Shown piece by piece: positions 13,096 to 20,197 of a DNA stretch of 39,451 bases (within the stretch, counting starts at the first letter, position 1; each line of letters begins with the position of its first letter). The notes beneath the pieces are model-generated. The model had not been told where the DNA came from, ran no database searches, and worked only from the letters and a program-made list of their open reading frames with translations. The stretch is taken from positions 1 to 39,451 of the IMG/VR virus record IMGVR_UViG_3300045747_000668; one strand, 5' to 3'. The translations under genes were made by a program, and so were the position numbers. This stretch comes from a virus.

Positions 13096-13187
13096 AACGA
13101 GGCAGGCCGGGTTATGAGTCCGGCCGTTCACGGTGAACGCCGCTAGCCAAGGCCTACTAAGCTTGTTCAAGGCTGTTCGACCTCGCT
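13096..13187 (-). promoter_or_regulatory. Folded 5' leader of the 12728-13072 gene
   Basis: AGCGAGG (13187-13181) can pair with CCTCGTT (13102-13096). Inside are the inverted repeats GTTCACCGTGAAC (13138-13126) and GGCCGG/CCGGCC (13125-13120 with 13110-13105). A weak -10 (TACGAT, 13193-13188) lies at its upstream edge. The palindrome could instead be a repressor site. Confidence 0.35.
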
Positions 13188-13193
13188 ATCGTA

Positions 13194-13211
13194 CCCGGCC
13201 CGAAGGCCGGG
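13194..13211 (-). terminator. UUCG-tetraloop hairpin after the DUF932 gene
   Basis: CCCGGCC-TTCG-GGCCGGG is a 7-bp perfect stem starting 10 bases after the DUF932 stop. No U-tract follows. It most resembles a transcript 3'-end stabiliser or a weak terminator, like the one after the Ro60 gene. Confidence 0.45.
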
Positions 13212-13220
13212 GTGGGCCGG

Positions 13221-14219
13221 TCAGACCAGCTCCAACGCCTTGGCAAACGCCGCACTCTTCAGCTGGTCGCCCTTGCCGAACCACATGTTCGACAGTGCGG
13301 TCGACTGGTCCTTGGCCTTGACGTGGTGGTCGACGTGCTCGGTCACGGCGTTGACGAGGCCCCACAGGTTGCCCTGCCGTGCCTTCAGATCGCCGCCGAG
13401 CTGCTTGCCGTCGAAGAGCGCCATGATCGACTGGAACGCCTTGCTCTTGCCGATGTCTTCGGCGAAGGCCAGCTTCTGGTCGCGCAGGAGCGTCTCGACG
13501 AACGAGGCCGCGTCGACAGACGAGACGCGCGCCTTGACGAGCGCCTTGGCCGCTTCCGCGTACACCTTGAAGTGCTTGCCGGACTCGGCGAGGCGCGTCT
13601 TCATGGCCTTGATGCGGTCCTCGGTCAGTTCGCTGCGGTGGCCGACGACGATGCGCGCTCCCTTCTCGCCGAGCGCGGCCTGCATCGTGTTCTCGCAGAC
13701 GACGGCCGTCATGGTCTCGGTCAGTGTGGTCTTGAGCGAACCGTCGGCCGAGGTCACGGCCAGCAGGTACGCCCGGACGAGATCGCCCTTGCCAACCTCG
13801 AACTCCGCGCCGTCGATCGCGGCCATCGCCCAGAACTGACGACCGCCGTACAGCGTGCCCGCAGTTTCGATGCGCGCGCCGGCGACGCCGACGAGGTCGG
13901 CGAACATCGACAGGATCTGTCGCGGCTGCGCGATCTGGTAGGCGGGCGACACGATGCCAAGCGGCGCCTTGGTATCCTTGCGGAACAGGACGTGGTGGTC
14001 TTCCCAGCAGATCTGGCTGGCGCCCTCGCCGTAGCGGACACGGCTGCGGCCGATGTCGAAGTCCATTCCAGCGGCGATGCGGACCTTCTCGAGGTCGACC
14101 GCGTCCTTGGCCGTCAGGCGCTGCGCCTTCAGGTCCTTCGTTTCCCACCAGATCGGCAGACCCTCGATCGCGGCCATCTCGGCCATACCCGACTTGCGAA
14201 CAGTAGCGATTGCACCCAT
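13221..14219 (-). CDS. DUF932 (phage/plasmid-like TIGR03299) protein
   Basis: A 332-residue protein. Recognisable family stretches are GLPIWWETKDLKAQRLT near the start, VSPAYQIAQPRQILSMFADLV (residues about 89-109), GRQFWAMAAI and the C-terminal LWGLVNAVTEHVDHHVKAKDQ followed by LSNMWFGKGDQLK. DUF932 proteins are common in phages and plasmids near recombination genes; a link to single-strand annealing has been suggested but the role is not settled. ATG 14219 has the shared GCTGAGGAGCA site and its own extended -10 promoter 45 bases upstream, so it is probably a highly expressed single-gene unit ending at the UUCG hairpin. Confidence 0.85.
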   Translation of the reverse strand: MGAIATVRKSGMAEMAAIEGLPIWWETKDLKAQRLTAKDAVDLEKVRIAAGMDFDIGRSRVRYGEGASQICWEDHHVLFRKDTKAPLGIVSPAYQIAQPRQILSMFADLVGVAGARIETAGTLYGGRQFWAMAAIDGAEFEVGKGDLVRAYLLAVTSADGSLKTTLTETMTAVVCENTMQAALGEKGARIVVGHRSELTEDRIKAMKTRLAESGKHFKVYAEAAKALVKARVSSVDAASFVETLLRDQKLAFAEDIGKSKAFQSIMALFDGKQLGGDLKARQGNLWGLVNAVTEHVDHHVKAKDQSTALSNMWFGKGDQLKSAAFAKALELV

Positions 14220-14263
14220 GACTTTGCTCCTCAGCAGACCCGGTCAAGCTCGACCGTGAATGC

Positions 14264-14272
14264 ATTATAGCA
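14264..14272 (-). promoter_or_regulatory. Extended -10 promoter TGCTATAAT for the DUF932 gene
   Basis: The minus strand reads TGCTATAAT, a perfect extended -10. The leader contains hairpin CGGTC-GAGCTT-GACCG just before GCTGAGGAGCA (14235-14225). It is the strongest promoter match seen in the left arm. Confidence 0.65.
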
Positions 14273-14279
14273 CAAGCTT

Positions 14280-14474
14280 TTAGGTAGAAGCTATGAGAAA
14301 GTCTGGCACCCTCAAACCGTTGAGCCGCAGCCAGATGCGCAGTGTATGTGGATCTTCATCAACAACAAAAGCGATCGGCCTATGGCGACAATCAGGGCAC
14401 TCGTTGGCTGTCACGGCCTTCGTGGAGTCTTGGTCCCAGACCCACTTACACCGCGCGCAGTAAAGAACTTTCAC
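14280..14474 (-). CDS. Small zinc-ribbon protein
   Basis: A 64-residue protein starting at GTG 14474, which overlaps the stop of the J-protein gene in a GTGA. It has two CxxC pairs (CARC near the N-terminus and CPDC about 20 residues later), a likely zinc ribbon, then IAFVVDEDPHTLRIWL. It may bind nucleic acid or a partner protein; the function is unknown. Confidence 0.6.
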   Translation of the reverse strand: MKVLYCARCKWVWDQDSTKAVTANECPDCRHRPIAFVVDEDPHTLRIWLRLNGLRVPDFLIAST

Positions 14475-14776
14475 CGACGCCCCGACCCGCCGCACTCGCC
14501 GCACGGACCCAGCAGCGCGTGGAAGCCTCGCTGGCCGAGCTCGACGCGGCCAAACCCATGGCAGCGCTTGCACGGGCGCACCCGCGTCGCCCAAGCCATT
14601 GAGAGGTCGAAGGCCGCCTTCAGCTCAGCGAACTTGAAGGCATCGCCGCCCTTGTCGGGGTGCGCCGTCGAGCGCAGCGCGCGCCACACCTCGTTGACCT
14701 CGTGCGCAGTCGGGTCAGCATCGGCGTCGAAGCCGAGCGCTGACAGCTGTTCGTCGGGACGGAAGAGCGGGATCAC
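14471..14776 (-). CDS. Miniature DnaJ-like protein (J-domain plus two CxxCxGxG motifs)
   Basis: A 101-residue protein. Residues about 6-62 look like a J-domain with the HPD signature at 39-41 in STAHPDKGGD, followed by a helix (FKFAELKAAFDL). Residues 69-99 have two zinc motifs, CKRCHGFG and CGECGGSG, exactly half of the four found in bacterial DnaJ. The C-terminal substrate domains are missing. J-domains stimulate the ATPase of Hsp70 (DnaK), so this may recruit host DnaK during replication or assembly. The start is GTG 14776, coupled by GTGA to the upstream gene. Confidence 0.75.
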   Translation of the reverse strand: MIPLFRPDEQLSALGFDADADPTAHEVNEVWRALRSTAHPDKGGDAFKFAELKAAFDLSMAWATRVRPCKRCHGFGRVELGQRGFHALLGPCGECGGSGRR

Positions 14777-14988
14777 TTGGCATCCTCGATGGCTTGCTTG
14801 ATCGCGCGCTTACGCGCTGCGGCCTGCGCGGCTTCGATCGTCGACTCAAGCCCCCCGGCCACGGCGTCGCCGATGCGCCCGCGCGGAAACAGCTGCCACG
14901 CGCCGGTCGATCGCGCCACGTAGGTGTAGTCACCAACCACGCCAGTGACGCGCTCGCACGCAGGGAAGGGCTTGGCGATGTCGATCAT
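14773..14988 (-). CDS. Hypothetical protein, 71 residues
   Basis: A short protein with a beta-rich N-terminal half (VTGVVGDYTYVARSTGAWQLF) and a helical Ala-Lys-Arg-rich end (AAQAAARKRAIKQAI). ATG 14988 follows the previous stop by 2 bases and its own stop overlaps the J-protein start. No family recognised. Confidence 0.55.
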   Translation of the reverse strand: MIDIAKPFPACERVTGVVGDYTYVARSTGAWQLFPRGRIGDAVAGGLESTIEAAQAAARKRAIKQAIEDAK

Positions 14989-14990
14989 GG

Positions 14991-15290
14991 TCAGGCCGTC
15001 GCCGATTCGGCGGGGAAGAGCTCGGCCACGATCAACTCGAACTGCTCCTTGCGACGCTTCAGCAGGCCGGTCGCGTCCATCGCGTCGACCACCTTGTCGT
15101 AGTCGATCGGGTAGACCGAGCAGAGCTCGACCACGCGCTGCTCGCCCTCGGCGATCTTCGACTCGAGCTCGGCCAGGCGGGTCTGCGCCTTCAGCTTCAT
15201 CTCCTTGGCGCGCATCGGCGCCATGGTCTCGCGGACCGCGTCCTTGCCCAGCTTCACCAGTTGAGCATACGTGTTGCCAAAGATTCCCAT
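14991..15290 (-). CDS. Helical hypothetical protein, about 99 residues
   Basis: Mostly helical and charged (AKEMKLKAQTRLAELESKIAEGEQRV is a probable coiled coil), with a C-terminal IDYDKVVDAMDATGLLKRRKEQFELIV segment. An ATG two codons upstream (15296) is also possible. I prefer 15290 because GGAG lies 7 bases before it rather than one base before it. Function unknown. Confidence 0.55.
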   Translation of the reverse strand: MGIFGNTYAQLVKLGKDAVRETMAPMRAKEMKLKAQTRLAELESKIAEGEQRVVELCSVYPIDYDKVVDAMDATGLLKRRKEQFELIVAELFPAESATA

Positions 15291-15311
15291 CTTCATTCTC
15301 CAGTTGGTTGA

Positions 15312-15608
15312 TCAAACGATCGGCGTGATCAGCTTGAGCAGCTGCGCCTGAATAGACTGTACCGTGCCTTGGCCGACGTTGACGACGCCTTTCTCGACCA
15401 GCCCGAGCTGGGCCATCCCTGACATCTGGCTCTGCGCCGATTGTTGGCCGTATGTGTTTTGAGCCTGCTGCATCGCCCGTAGCTTTTTCTCTTCATGCCA
15501 TTTGGCTAACTCGTACTCGGCCCGCAGATCCAACTCTTTGTGGTCAATCCCACGGCGCCGCAGATCGTTGAGGTAGGACTGGAATTGCTCTTCATTTGGT
15601 ACGGCCAC
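15312..15608 (-). CDS. Hypothetical protein, 98 residues, Gln-rich
   Basis: It starts at GTG 15608 with AAGGAGAG about 6 bases upstream. The N-terminal half is helical (EEQFQSYLNDLRRRGIDHKELDLRAEYELAKW), and the middle is rich in Gln, Ala and Ser. No family recognised. It lies directly after the primase-helicase gene in the same operon. Confidence 0.55.
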   Translation of the reverse strand: MAVPNEEQFQSYLNDLRRRGIDHKELDLRAEYELAKWHEEKKLRAMQQAQNTYGQQSAQSQMSGMAQLGLVEKGVVNVGQGTVQSIQAQLLKLITPIV

Positions 15609-15645
15609 GGGGCTCTCCTTCAAGTATCGACAGTCTACACGGCGG

Positions 15646-17781
15646 CTAGTAACGCTTGGGGCCCGTGTCGCCACGCTGCCGCTTGAGCCACGCAGTCAGG
15701 TGACTGGTGACGGTGGTGCCATGGGCCTTAGCCCACTTATCGGGGTTCCGCACGGCGTAGAGACGATCGAGCCCGCCGTCGGCGAGGCGCGCAGGCATCC
15801 CGTCGAGGATCTGCCGACAGCCAGCCCGCTTCAGCTCGCGACCAAGACCTGACGCAGTCGTGCGCGTGCGCAGCTCAGGGTCGTAGAGGCGCAGTAGCTC
15901 CTTGGCTGTGAACAGATCCTTGTCGATCGGCTGCTCACCGACCCGCAAGACGGAGTCTGGTGCGTCGAGCAGCTCGCGGCACCAGTTGGCGAGGTCACTG
16001 CGCGTGTCGGCGATCATCCGCTCTTTCGAGCTGGTGCGGAAGGCGGGCGCAGCTGGGTTGAAGTCGCCCAGGTCGAGGTCGAGCAGCCATCGGTGCAGAA
16101 GGGCTGGGCCGCCGCTCGAGAGCCAAAGGTCGTACTCCACATAGAAGACTTCCGGCAGTGGGCCGACCTCGACCTCATGGATGAAGCTGCGTCGATCGTC
16201 GTCTTCGAGCATGAAGGTGTCGGGGTGGTTGGCCGTGAACCCCCAGTTGAGCACGTCGTCGACCTCGTACTCTGGCATGTACTTCACGTTGATGTGGACC
16301 TTGAGCTGGGTCGTCATCGCTTTGATCATGTCGGCGTCTTCGCGCTTGTCGCTGCCGGTGATCTCCTCGCCAAGCGCGAGCTGCTTGAACTCAGCCCACT
16401 TGTTGAAGTCTCCGTGTAGGTCCTTCTTCTTGACCGCGACGAAGTTCTCGCCGTAGATGCGCCCGAGCGTGTAGAAGATCAGTGACTTCCCCGTGCCGTG
16501 CTTGCGGCCCCAGATCAGCACGTTGCTGAACATCTTGGTGCCCGGATACACGAGCGGGAAGGCGCACCAACGTAGGAACCAGCGCTTGGCCTCAGGCGAG
16601 GCTGTGGAGAAGAGGTGGTCGACGAGCTGGAGGAAGGGCTTCACGTCGCGGTCGGTCGCACGCGCAGCGGGCGGCGCGCCCCAGCCTGGCCAAAGCGACC
16701 ACTCGATGTCGCCGCGATCGTTCTCGACAGCGCCGATGTGGCCTGGCTTGTATGTCAGGCGTGAGACCTCGGCGCGCAGCGGCCAGCTGAGCCACGCAGC
16801 GGCAGCGGCGACGGGCCGCCTGCTGACTGAACCATCGCCGCGAAGCGCACGCTCTTGGTAGATCTTGGTCGACTCGAGGTGGTCTCTGAAGGCTGTCGGC
16901 GTGTATCGGTCGCCGGTCTTGACGTCGAGCAGCAGGCCGGGGTTGCGCACGTAGCGATAGCGGTGGTTGAAGTCGAAGAGCGGCTTGGTCAGGCCCAGCG
17001 GCTCGGCGGCCTTCAGTAGCTCGGCAAAGGCTTCGATGCCCTCGGCTACCACGTAGTCATCGAGGCCGACCTTGTCGTCGCCGACCTGCGGGATGTTGAC
17101 CACGTAGGCATAGGCGCCGCGACGGACCAGCTCCTCAGACAATTCGTGGAGCGCTAGCAGCACGCCGTCGTTGGACTTGTAGTCGCTATCGAAGCACACG
17201 TAGGTGTGGCGGCCGACCCAGTCAATCGCCTCGAGCTCGGGCAGGAACTCGACGCCCTTCCCGATGGCCCGCCAAGACTGGACGCCGCCGAGCCCGATGG
17301 TTGGCACGCCACGCAGACAAGCGCACGCGGCCTTCAGCTCGCCCTCGGTGATGACCAGCGGCTGGTCGGGGTCGGAAAGCACACCGAGCCAGTCGACCTC
17401 GGCGCAGCGCGCGAGGTACGCGGCCACGCTGGTATTGGGTGGCTGGACGTAGCGCACCGGCTTCTTCTGCTTGGCGGCCTGCGCGCTGAAGCCCGACGAG
17501 TCGACCTCCTGCGCGAGGTAGCGCAGACGGTAGAAGGGCGGGTGCTTGGGCCACGGCGACAGCGGCTTGCCCGCCACGTCGAAGTAGGGCAGCAGCAGCG
17601 CGGGCAGCGGCTTGGCCCACCCGCCGAGCGACGAGGTGCGGCCAGGCGCCAACCACTCGATGCCCAGGGCCTCGGCGTCCGAAGCACTTAGGCCCGACGA
17701 CTCAAGCTTGGCGATCGCCAGCTCACGGGTGTTGTTGGTCTCGCCGGAGTCGGCCGGCGCCGAGCGCCTAGCGGCTGCCAT
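15646..17781 (-). CDS. Primase-helicase (DUF3854 TOPRIM-like plus SF3-type/DUF5906 helicase)
   Basis: A 711-residue replication protein. Residues about 140-200 form a TOPRIM-like primase core: VITEGELKA with E146, GGVQSWRAIG, and YVCFDSD with the DxD near 198-200. Residues about 425-433 (GRKHGTGKS) are the Walker A of a superfamily 3 helicase; LALGEEITGSD and INVKYMPEYEVDDVLNW follow, as in NrS-1-like DUF5906 proteins. It should unwind DNA and make primers for the family A polymerase. I chose ATG 17781; upstream in-frame codons to 17844 exist and no start has a strong ribosome binding site. Confidence 0.85.
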   Translation of the reverse strand: MAAARRSAPADSGETNNTRELAIAKLESSGLSASDAEALGIEWLAPGRTSSLGGWAKPLPALLLPYFDVAGKPLSPWPKHPPFYRLRYLAQEVDSSGFSAQAAKQKKPVRYVQPPNTSVAAYLARCAEVDWLGVLSDPDQPLVITEGELKAACACLRGVPTIGLGGVQSWRAIGKGVEFLPELEAIDWVGRHTYVCFDSDYKSNDGVLLALHELSEELVRRGAYAYVVNIPQVGDDKVGLDDYVVAEGIEAFAELLKAAEPLGLTKPLFDFNHRYRYVRNPGLLLDVKTGDRYTPTAFRDHLESTKIYQERALRGDGSVSRRPVAAAAAWLSWPLRAEVSRLTYKPGHIGAVENDRGDIEWSLWPGWGAPPAARATDRDVKPFLQLVDHLFSTASPEAKRWFLRWCAFPLVYPGTKMFSNVLIWGRKHGTGKSLIFYTLGRIYGENFVAVKKKDLHGDFNKWAEFKQLALGEEITGSDKREDADMIKAMTTQLKVHINVKYMPEYEVDDVLNWGFTANHPDTFMLEDDDRRSFIHEVEVGPLPEVFYVEYDLWLSSGGPALLHRWLLDLDLGDFNPAAPAFRTSSKERMIADTRSDLANWCRELLDAPDSVLRVGEQPIDKDLFTAKELLRLYDPELRTRTTASGLGRELKRAGCRQILDGMPARLADGGLDRLYAVRNPDKWAKAHGTTVTSHLTAWLKRQRGDTGPKRY

Positions 17782-17923
17782 GAGAGGCGTCTGCCAACGC
17801 ACCACCCACTGTCGTGGGCAAAAGGGCGTCGGCCGGCCGCCCAAGGCTGAGGAGGCTTTGGACTGGTTCGGAGCGCGAGATCAAGCGCGGCCCAAAGGTC
17901 GGCGGCGACCGGTCGACGCGCGA

Positions 17924-17932
17924 AGTATAACA
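17924..17932 (-). promoter_or_regulatory. Extended -10 promoter TGTTATACT upstream of the primase-helicase
   Basis: The minus strand reads TGTTATACT, an extended -10. The predicted start near 17917 gives a leader of about 135 bases before ATG 17781, in which I see no ribosome binding site of the GCTGAGGAGCA type. Confidence 0.5.
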
Positions 17933-17977
17933 CGAAACGACGATGGTTCTTTTCATGGCTGTGCATCTGACGCCGGG

Positions 17978-18175
17978 TTAGCGATCGTAACGTGCCGACT
18001 CGTGCGTTGCCTCGTCGAGGACGCTGCAGGCCCACCGCCGGTCAGCGTCGGCACGGAGCGTCTCCTCGAGCACGCGCGTGCGCTCTTCCTCATAGGCCTC
18101 GACCAAGCAGACGTAGACGATGACCAACGCCGTGATGACGGCGATGCTCAGCCACTGAATGAGTTCATCAGACAT
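17978..18175 (-). CDS. Small single-pass membrane protein
   Basis: A 65-residue protein. Residues about 7-27 (WLSIAVITALVIVYVCLVEA) form one membrane segment, followed by a charged cytoplasmic-type tail (YEEERTRVLEETLRADADRRW). ATG 18175 has CAGGAG about 8 bases upstream. Phages often use such proteins for superinfection exclusion or host-membrane effects, but nothing here shows which. Confidence 0.65.
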   Translation of the reverse strand: MSDELIQWLSIAVITALVIVYVCLVEAYEEERTRVLEETLRADADRRWACSVLDEATHESARYDR

Positions 18176-18306
18176 GGGAGGCTCCTGAGTTGTCGAAGGC
18201 GCGCAATGGTCTGCCTGATCGCTCGACGCGTGCGCTCGCACGTCGTGCGGCAGTTGCGGTGCTCAAGGAGGATCCTGAGCGCCGACTCGAGGTGGATCGC
18301 GTTCAT
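18148..18306 (-). CDS. Short hypothetical protein, 52 residues
   Basis: A small frame that fills an otherwise empty gap. ATG 18306 overlaps the stop of the upstream gene in an ATGA, and its stop lies 28 bases inside the membrane-protein gene. The product is helical and strongly basic (RTTCERTRRAIRQTIARLRQL). The ATGA coupling is the main reason to accept it. Confidence 0.5.
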   Translation of the reverse strand: MNAIHLESALRILLEHRNCRTTCERTRRAIRQTIARLRQLRSLPCLMNSFSG

Positions 18307-18551
18307 TTCAGTCGGTCCCAGTCGAGTCTGGAAGCCATGGCCCCGTAAAGTTCAGACAGAGCAAGCGCGGCCTGCGAGGCTTGGGTGCGTGCGTCCACGA
18401 TCTTGACCATGGCCGCAGTCGCGGTGATGTTTGCCGACGGGTCGATGCGCTCGAGCATCCGCACGGCCGCATTGAGACTCGACGTCGCGAGACTGAAAAT
18501 GGCCGCTTCACGCGCCGTGAACGGCCGCACTTGCTTGGCCGGGGACGTCAT
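18303..18551 (-). CDS. Hypothetical helical protein, 82 residues
   Basis: Predominantly helical (AREAAIFSLATSSLNAAVRMLERI, KIVDARTQASQAALALSELYGAM). ATG 18551 has CAGGAG upstream and overlaps the previous stop in an ATGA. No family recognised; it belongs to the operon running from 19509 to 17978. Confidence 0.55.
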   Translation of the reverse strand: MTSPAKQVRPFTAREAAIFSLATSSLNAAVRMLERIDPSANITATAAMVKIVDARTQASQAALALSELYGAMASRLDWDRLK

Positions 18552-18805
18552 CGTAGGCTCCTGAGTCGAGCGACCACGTGGTCGAGATCGACCTCGACGC
18601 CGAGCTGGTCGAGCATCTCGGCCACGACGAAGAACAGCTGCTCGCGTGCCTTCGCCTCGTCGGCCGAGAGCGGCGCGTGGCCGTCCTCGTCGGGGCAGCG
18701 CGTGGCGTGCAAGCCGAGGTTGGCGACCTTGTCATCGAGGTCGGCAGCGCATTCGCGCAGGTCGACGAGCGTGTTCTGCCAGCGGCAGTAGGACATGTTG
18801 GCCAT
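18548..18805 (-). CDS. Small conserved phage protein (MSYCRxxNT family)
   Basis: An 85-residue protein that starts MANMSYCRWQNTLVDLRECA, an opening that recurs in small phage proteins of unknown function, and ends in a helix (AREQLFFVVAEMLDQLGVEV). ATG 18805 has GGGAG upstream; ATG 18796 is an alternative start, making the protein begin MSYCRW. Its end is coupled to the next gene by ATGA. Confidence 0.6.
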   Translation of the reverse strand: MANMSYCRWQNTLVDLRECAADLDDKVANLGLHATRCPDEDGHAPLSADEAKAREQLFFVVAEMLDQLGVEVDLDHVVARLRSLR

Positions 18806-18807
18806 GA

Positions 18808-19509
18808 TCAGGCTCCCAGCTTCAGCTGCTCTTCGGCGGCGCCGACGGGCCTGCGCAGTGTAACGCCGGCGCCGGCGTCCTTGCCTACGTACCAGCCGTC
18901 GGCCGTGCCCTGACGCTCTTGGCTCTTGACGTTCGGGCCGACCTTCATCATCGTTTGCTTGTACGCTTCGCGCGCCTTGACCCAGCGGCCATCCGGGTCG
19001 CCGAACTTATCCACGGTCTTAGCGACGCTCGCAATCCAGCCGTGGCAGAAGCCGTCGGCTGCCTTGGTCTTCTGGCCAGCAGGCAGGTGGTAGGCGCCGC
19101 GCACGAACTCGGCACGGGCCTTGACCAGCTGGCGTTGGAGGACGATCGCCGTGTGCTGGGCGACGTCCACGTGGCCCTTCGGCCCGATGAAGACGAACTG
19201 ACCCCACTGGCCGTACGCCTTGAAGCGCTCGGAGTTCGAGGCGATCCACAGCACGTCGCACCCGAAGGCGTTGGCGACGGCCCACACGAGTGCGTTTTCG
19301 AAGTCCTTGGGCTTCGCGAGGCTGAAGGCCGATTTGAACTGTTGGCGGCCGCAGCCTGACGCGTCGATGTGCGACTCGCTGACGCCGTGGGCGGCCATGA
19401 GGCTCTGGGCTTGGCGCAGAGCGATGGCCGCAGTGTTGGGGTCGCCGCGATCGTCAGCGGCGAGCGACAAGCACTTGGTGATCTTCTCAAGGATCCGGGG
19501 GTCGATCAT
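18808..19509 (-). CDS. DUF2786 domain protein
   Basis: A 233-residue protein. The first 45 residues (PRILEKITKCLSLAADD, then AAIALRQAQSLMAAHGVSE) are the DUF2786 helical domain. The rest holds ENALVWAVANAFGCDVLWIA, YGQWGQFVFIGPKGHVDVAQ and GFCHGWIASV, as in the usual C-terminal partner of DUF2786 in phages. The biochemical role is unknown; a metal- or nucleic-acid-binding role is possible. ATG 19509 carries the GCTGAGGAGCA site (19524-19514) and a TACAAT -10 upstream. It heads the operon 19509-17978. Confidence 0.8.
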   Translation of the reverse strand: MIDPRILEKITKCLSLAADDRGDPNTAAIALRQAQSLMAAHGVSESHIDASGCGRQQFKSAFSLAKPKDFENALVWAVANAFGCDVLWIASNSERFKAYGQWGQFVFIGPKGHVDVAQHTAIVLQRQLVKARAEFVRGAYHLPAGQKTKAADGFCHGWIASVAKTVDKFGDPDGRWVKAREAYKQTMMKVGPNVKSQERQGTADGWYVGKDAGAGVTLRRPVGAAEEQLKLGA

Positions 19510-19539
19510 GGTTTGCTCCTCAGCAGTTACGGTAGGGAC

Positions 19540-19545
19540 ATTGTA
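19540..19545 (-). promoter_or_regulatory. -10 box TACAAT upstream of the DUF2786 operon
   Basis: TACAAT is followed by ACCGTAACTGCTGAGGAGCA, almost the same leader as upstream of ATG 10069 (CCGTAACCGCTGAGGAGCA). No convincing -35 is seen. Confidence 0.4.
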
Positions 19546-19579
19546 GTGCACAGACGGTCGCTATGCACAGGGACAAGTG

Positions 19580-19786
19580 CTAGTACGGGTGAATGACGCC
19601 CGACATCGCGAGGCAGAAGAGGACTGCCGTCACGAGGACTGCCGTCACAAGGACTGCCGTCACGAGGGTCGGCGCGACCCGCAGTAGGCCGTTGAGGAAG
19701 GACTTGATTGCGGCCCTTCGACCAGCGGCGGCCCACGACGGCGCGAGGGCCTTGGCCGCCGCTTTGATCTTTTGGTGGTGGTTCAT
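19580..19786 (-). CDS. Small membrane protein with repeat-built hydrophobic segment
   Basis: A 68-residue protein with a basic N-terminus (HHQKIKAAAKALAP, AAGRRAAIKSFLNGLL) and one long hydrophobic stretch from LRVAPTLVTAV to FCLAMSGV. The stretch contains LVTAV three times in a row, encoded by a 15-bp tandem repeat. ATG 19786 overlaps the previous stop in an ATGA. Size and layout would fit a holin-like or inner-membrane accessory protein, but it lies in the early arm, far from the lysis genes. Confidence 0.6.
   Translation of the reverse strand: MNHHQKIKAAAKALAPSWAAAGRRAAIKSFLNGLLRVAPTLVTAVLVTAVLVTAVLFCLAMSGVIHPY
19619..19663 (-). repeat. Three tandem 15-bp repeats inside the small membrane protein gene
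   Basis: The unit on the plus strand is GAGGACTGCCGTCAC, present three times with one base difference. It keeps the reading frame and adds five hydrophobic residues per unit, so slippage would change the length of the membrane segment without a frameshift. Confidence 0.85.
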
Positions 19787-20169
19787 TGCATGCTCAGCGC
19801 AAGTTGGGCGGCGACGCCCGGTGTGGCGCCGGCCTCGATCGCGGTTTCGTACGCGTTGACGCGACGCTCGGCGCGGCTGAGGTTGGTGACGCGTACCATC
19901 CCGTAGGGGCGAGTCTTGACGTCGAGGCGCACGCCGACGTAGTCGTAGGCCTGCGGGTCGAAGGCGCCTTGGCCAGCGTCGAGCAACGGCGCCTCGCCAT
20001 CGGCCAGGGCGCGCGGGCCGAAGGTGACGAGGCCGTTGTCCCTCCAGTTGAGGAGGCGGACCTCGGCCACGCGGCGGTCTTCGATGACGCGTGGGGCGTC
20101 GCGCGAGCCCTCGATGCGACGGAAGGTGAGCATCAGGCGGTCGCCCAGCTTGAATTGAGACAGTACCAT
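19783..20169 (-). CDS. Hypothetical protein, 128 residues, behind a structured leader
   Basis: Beta-rich N-terminal two-thirds (FKLGDRLMLTFRRIEG, RRVAEVRLLNWRDNGLVTFGP, YDYVGVRLDVKTRPYGMVRVTNL) and a helical C-terminus (AYETAIEAGATPGVAAQLAL). No family recognised. ATG 20169 has the GCTGAGGAGCA site (20186-20176), and the leader just upstream can fold into a large stem-junction structure, which suggests RNA-level control of this gene. Confidence 0.55.
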   Translation of the reverse strand: MVLSQFKLGDRLMLTFRRIEGSRDAPRVIEDRRVAEVRLLNWRDNGLVTFGPRALADGEAPLLDAGQGAFDPQAYDYVGVRLDVKTRPYGMVRVTNLSRAERRVNAYETAIEAGATPGVAAQLALSMQ

Positions 20170-20197
20170 GGAACGTGCTCCTCAGCAGTGCGCGTTA

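Noticed and set aside
17688-18035. 115-codon minus-strand frame across the primase start and promoter
   Set aside because: It overlaps the primase in another frame, is Arg/Pro-rich without motif, and covers the TGTTATACT promoter.
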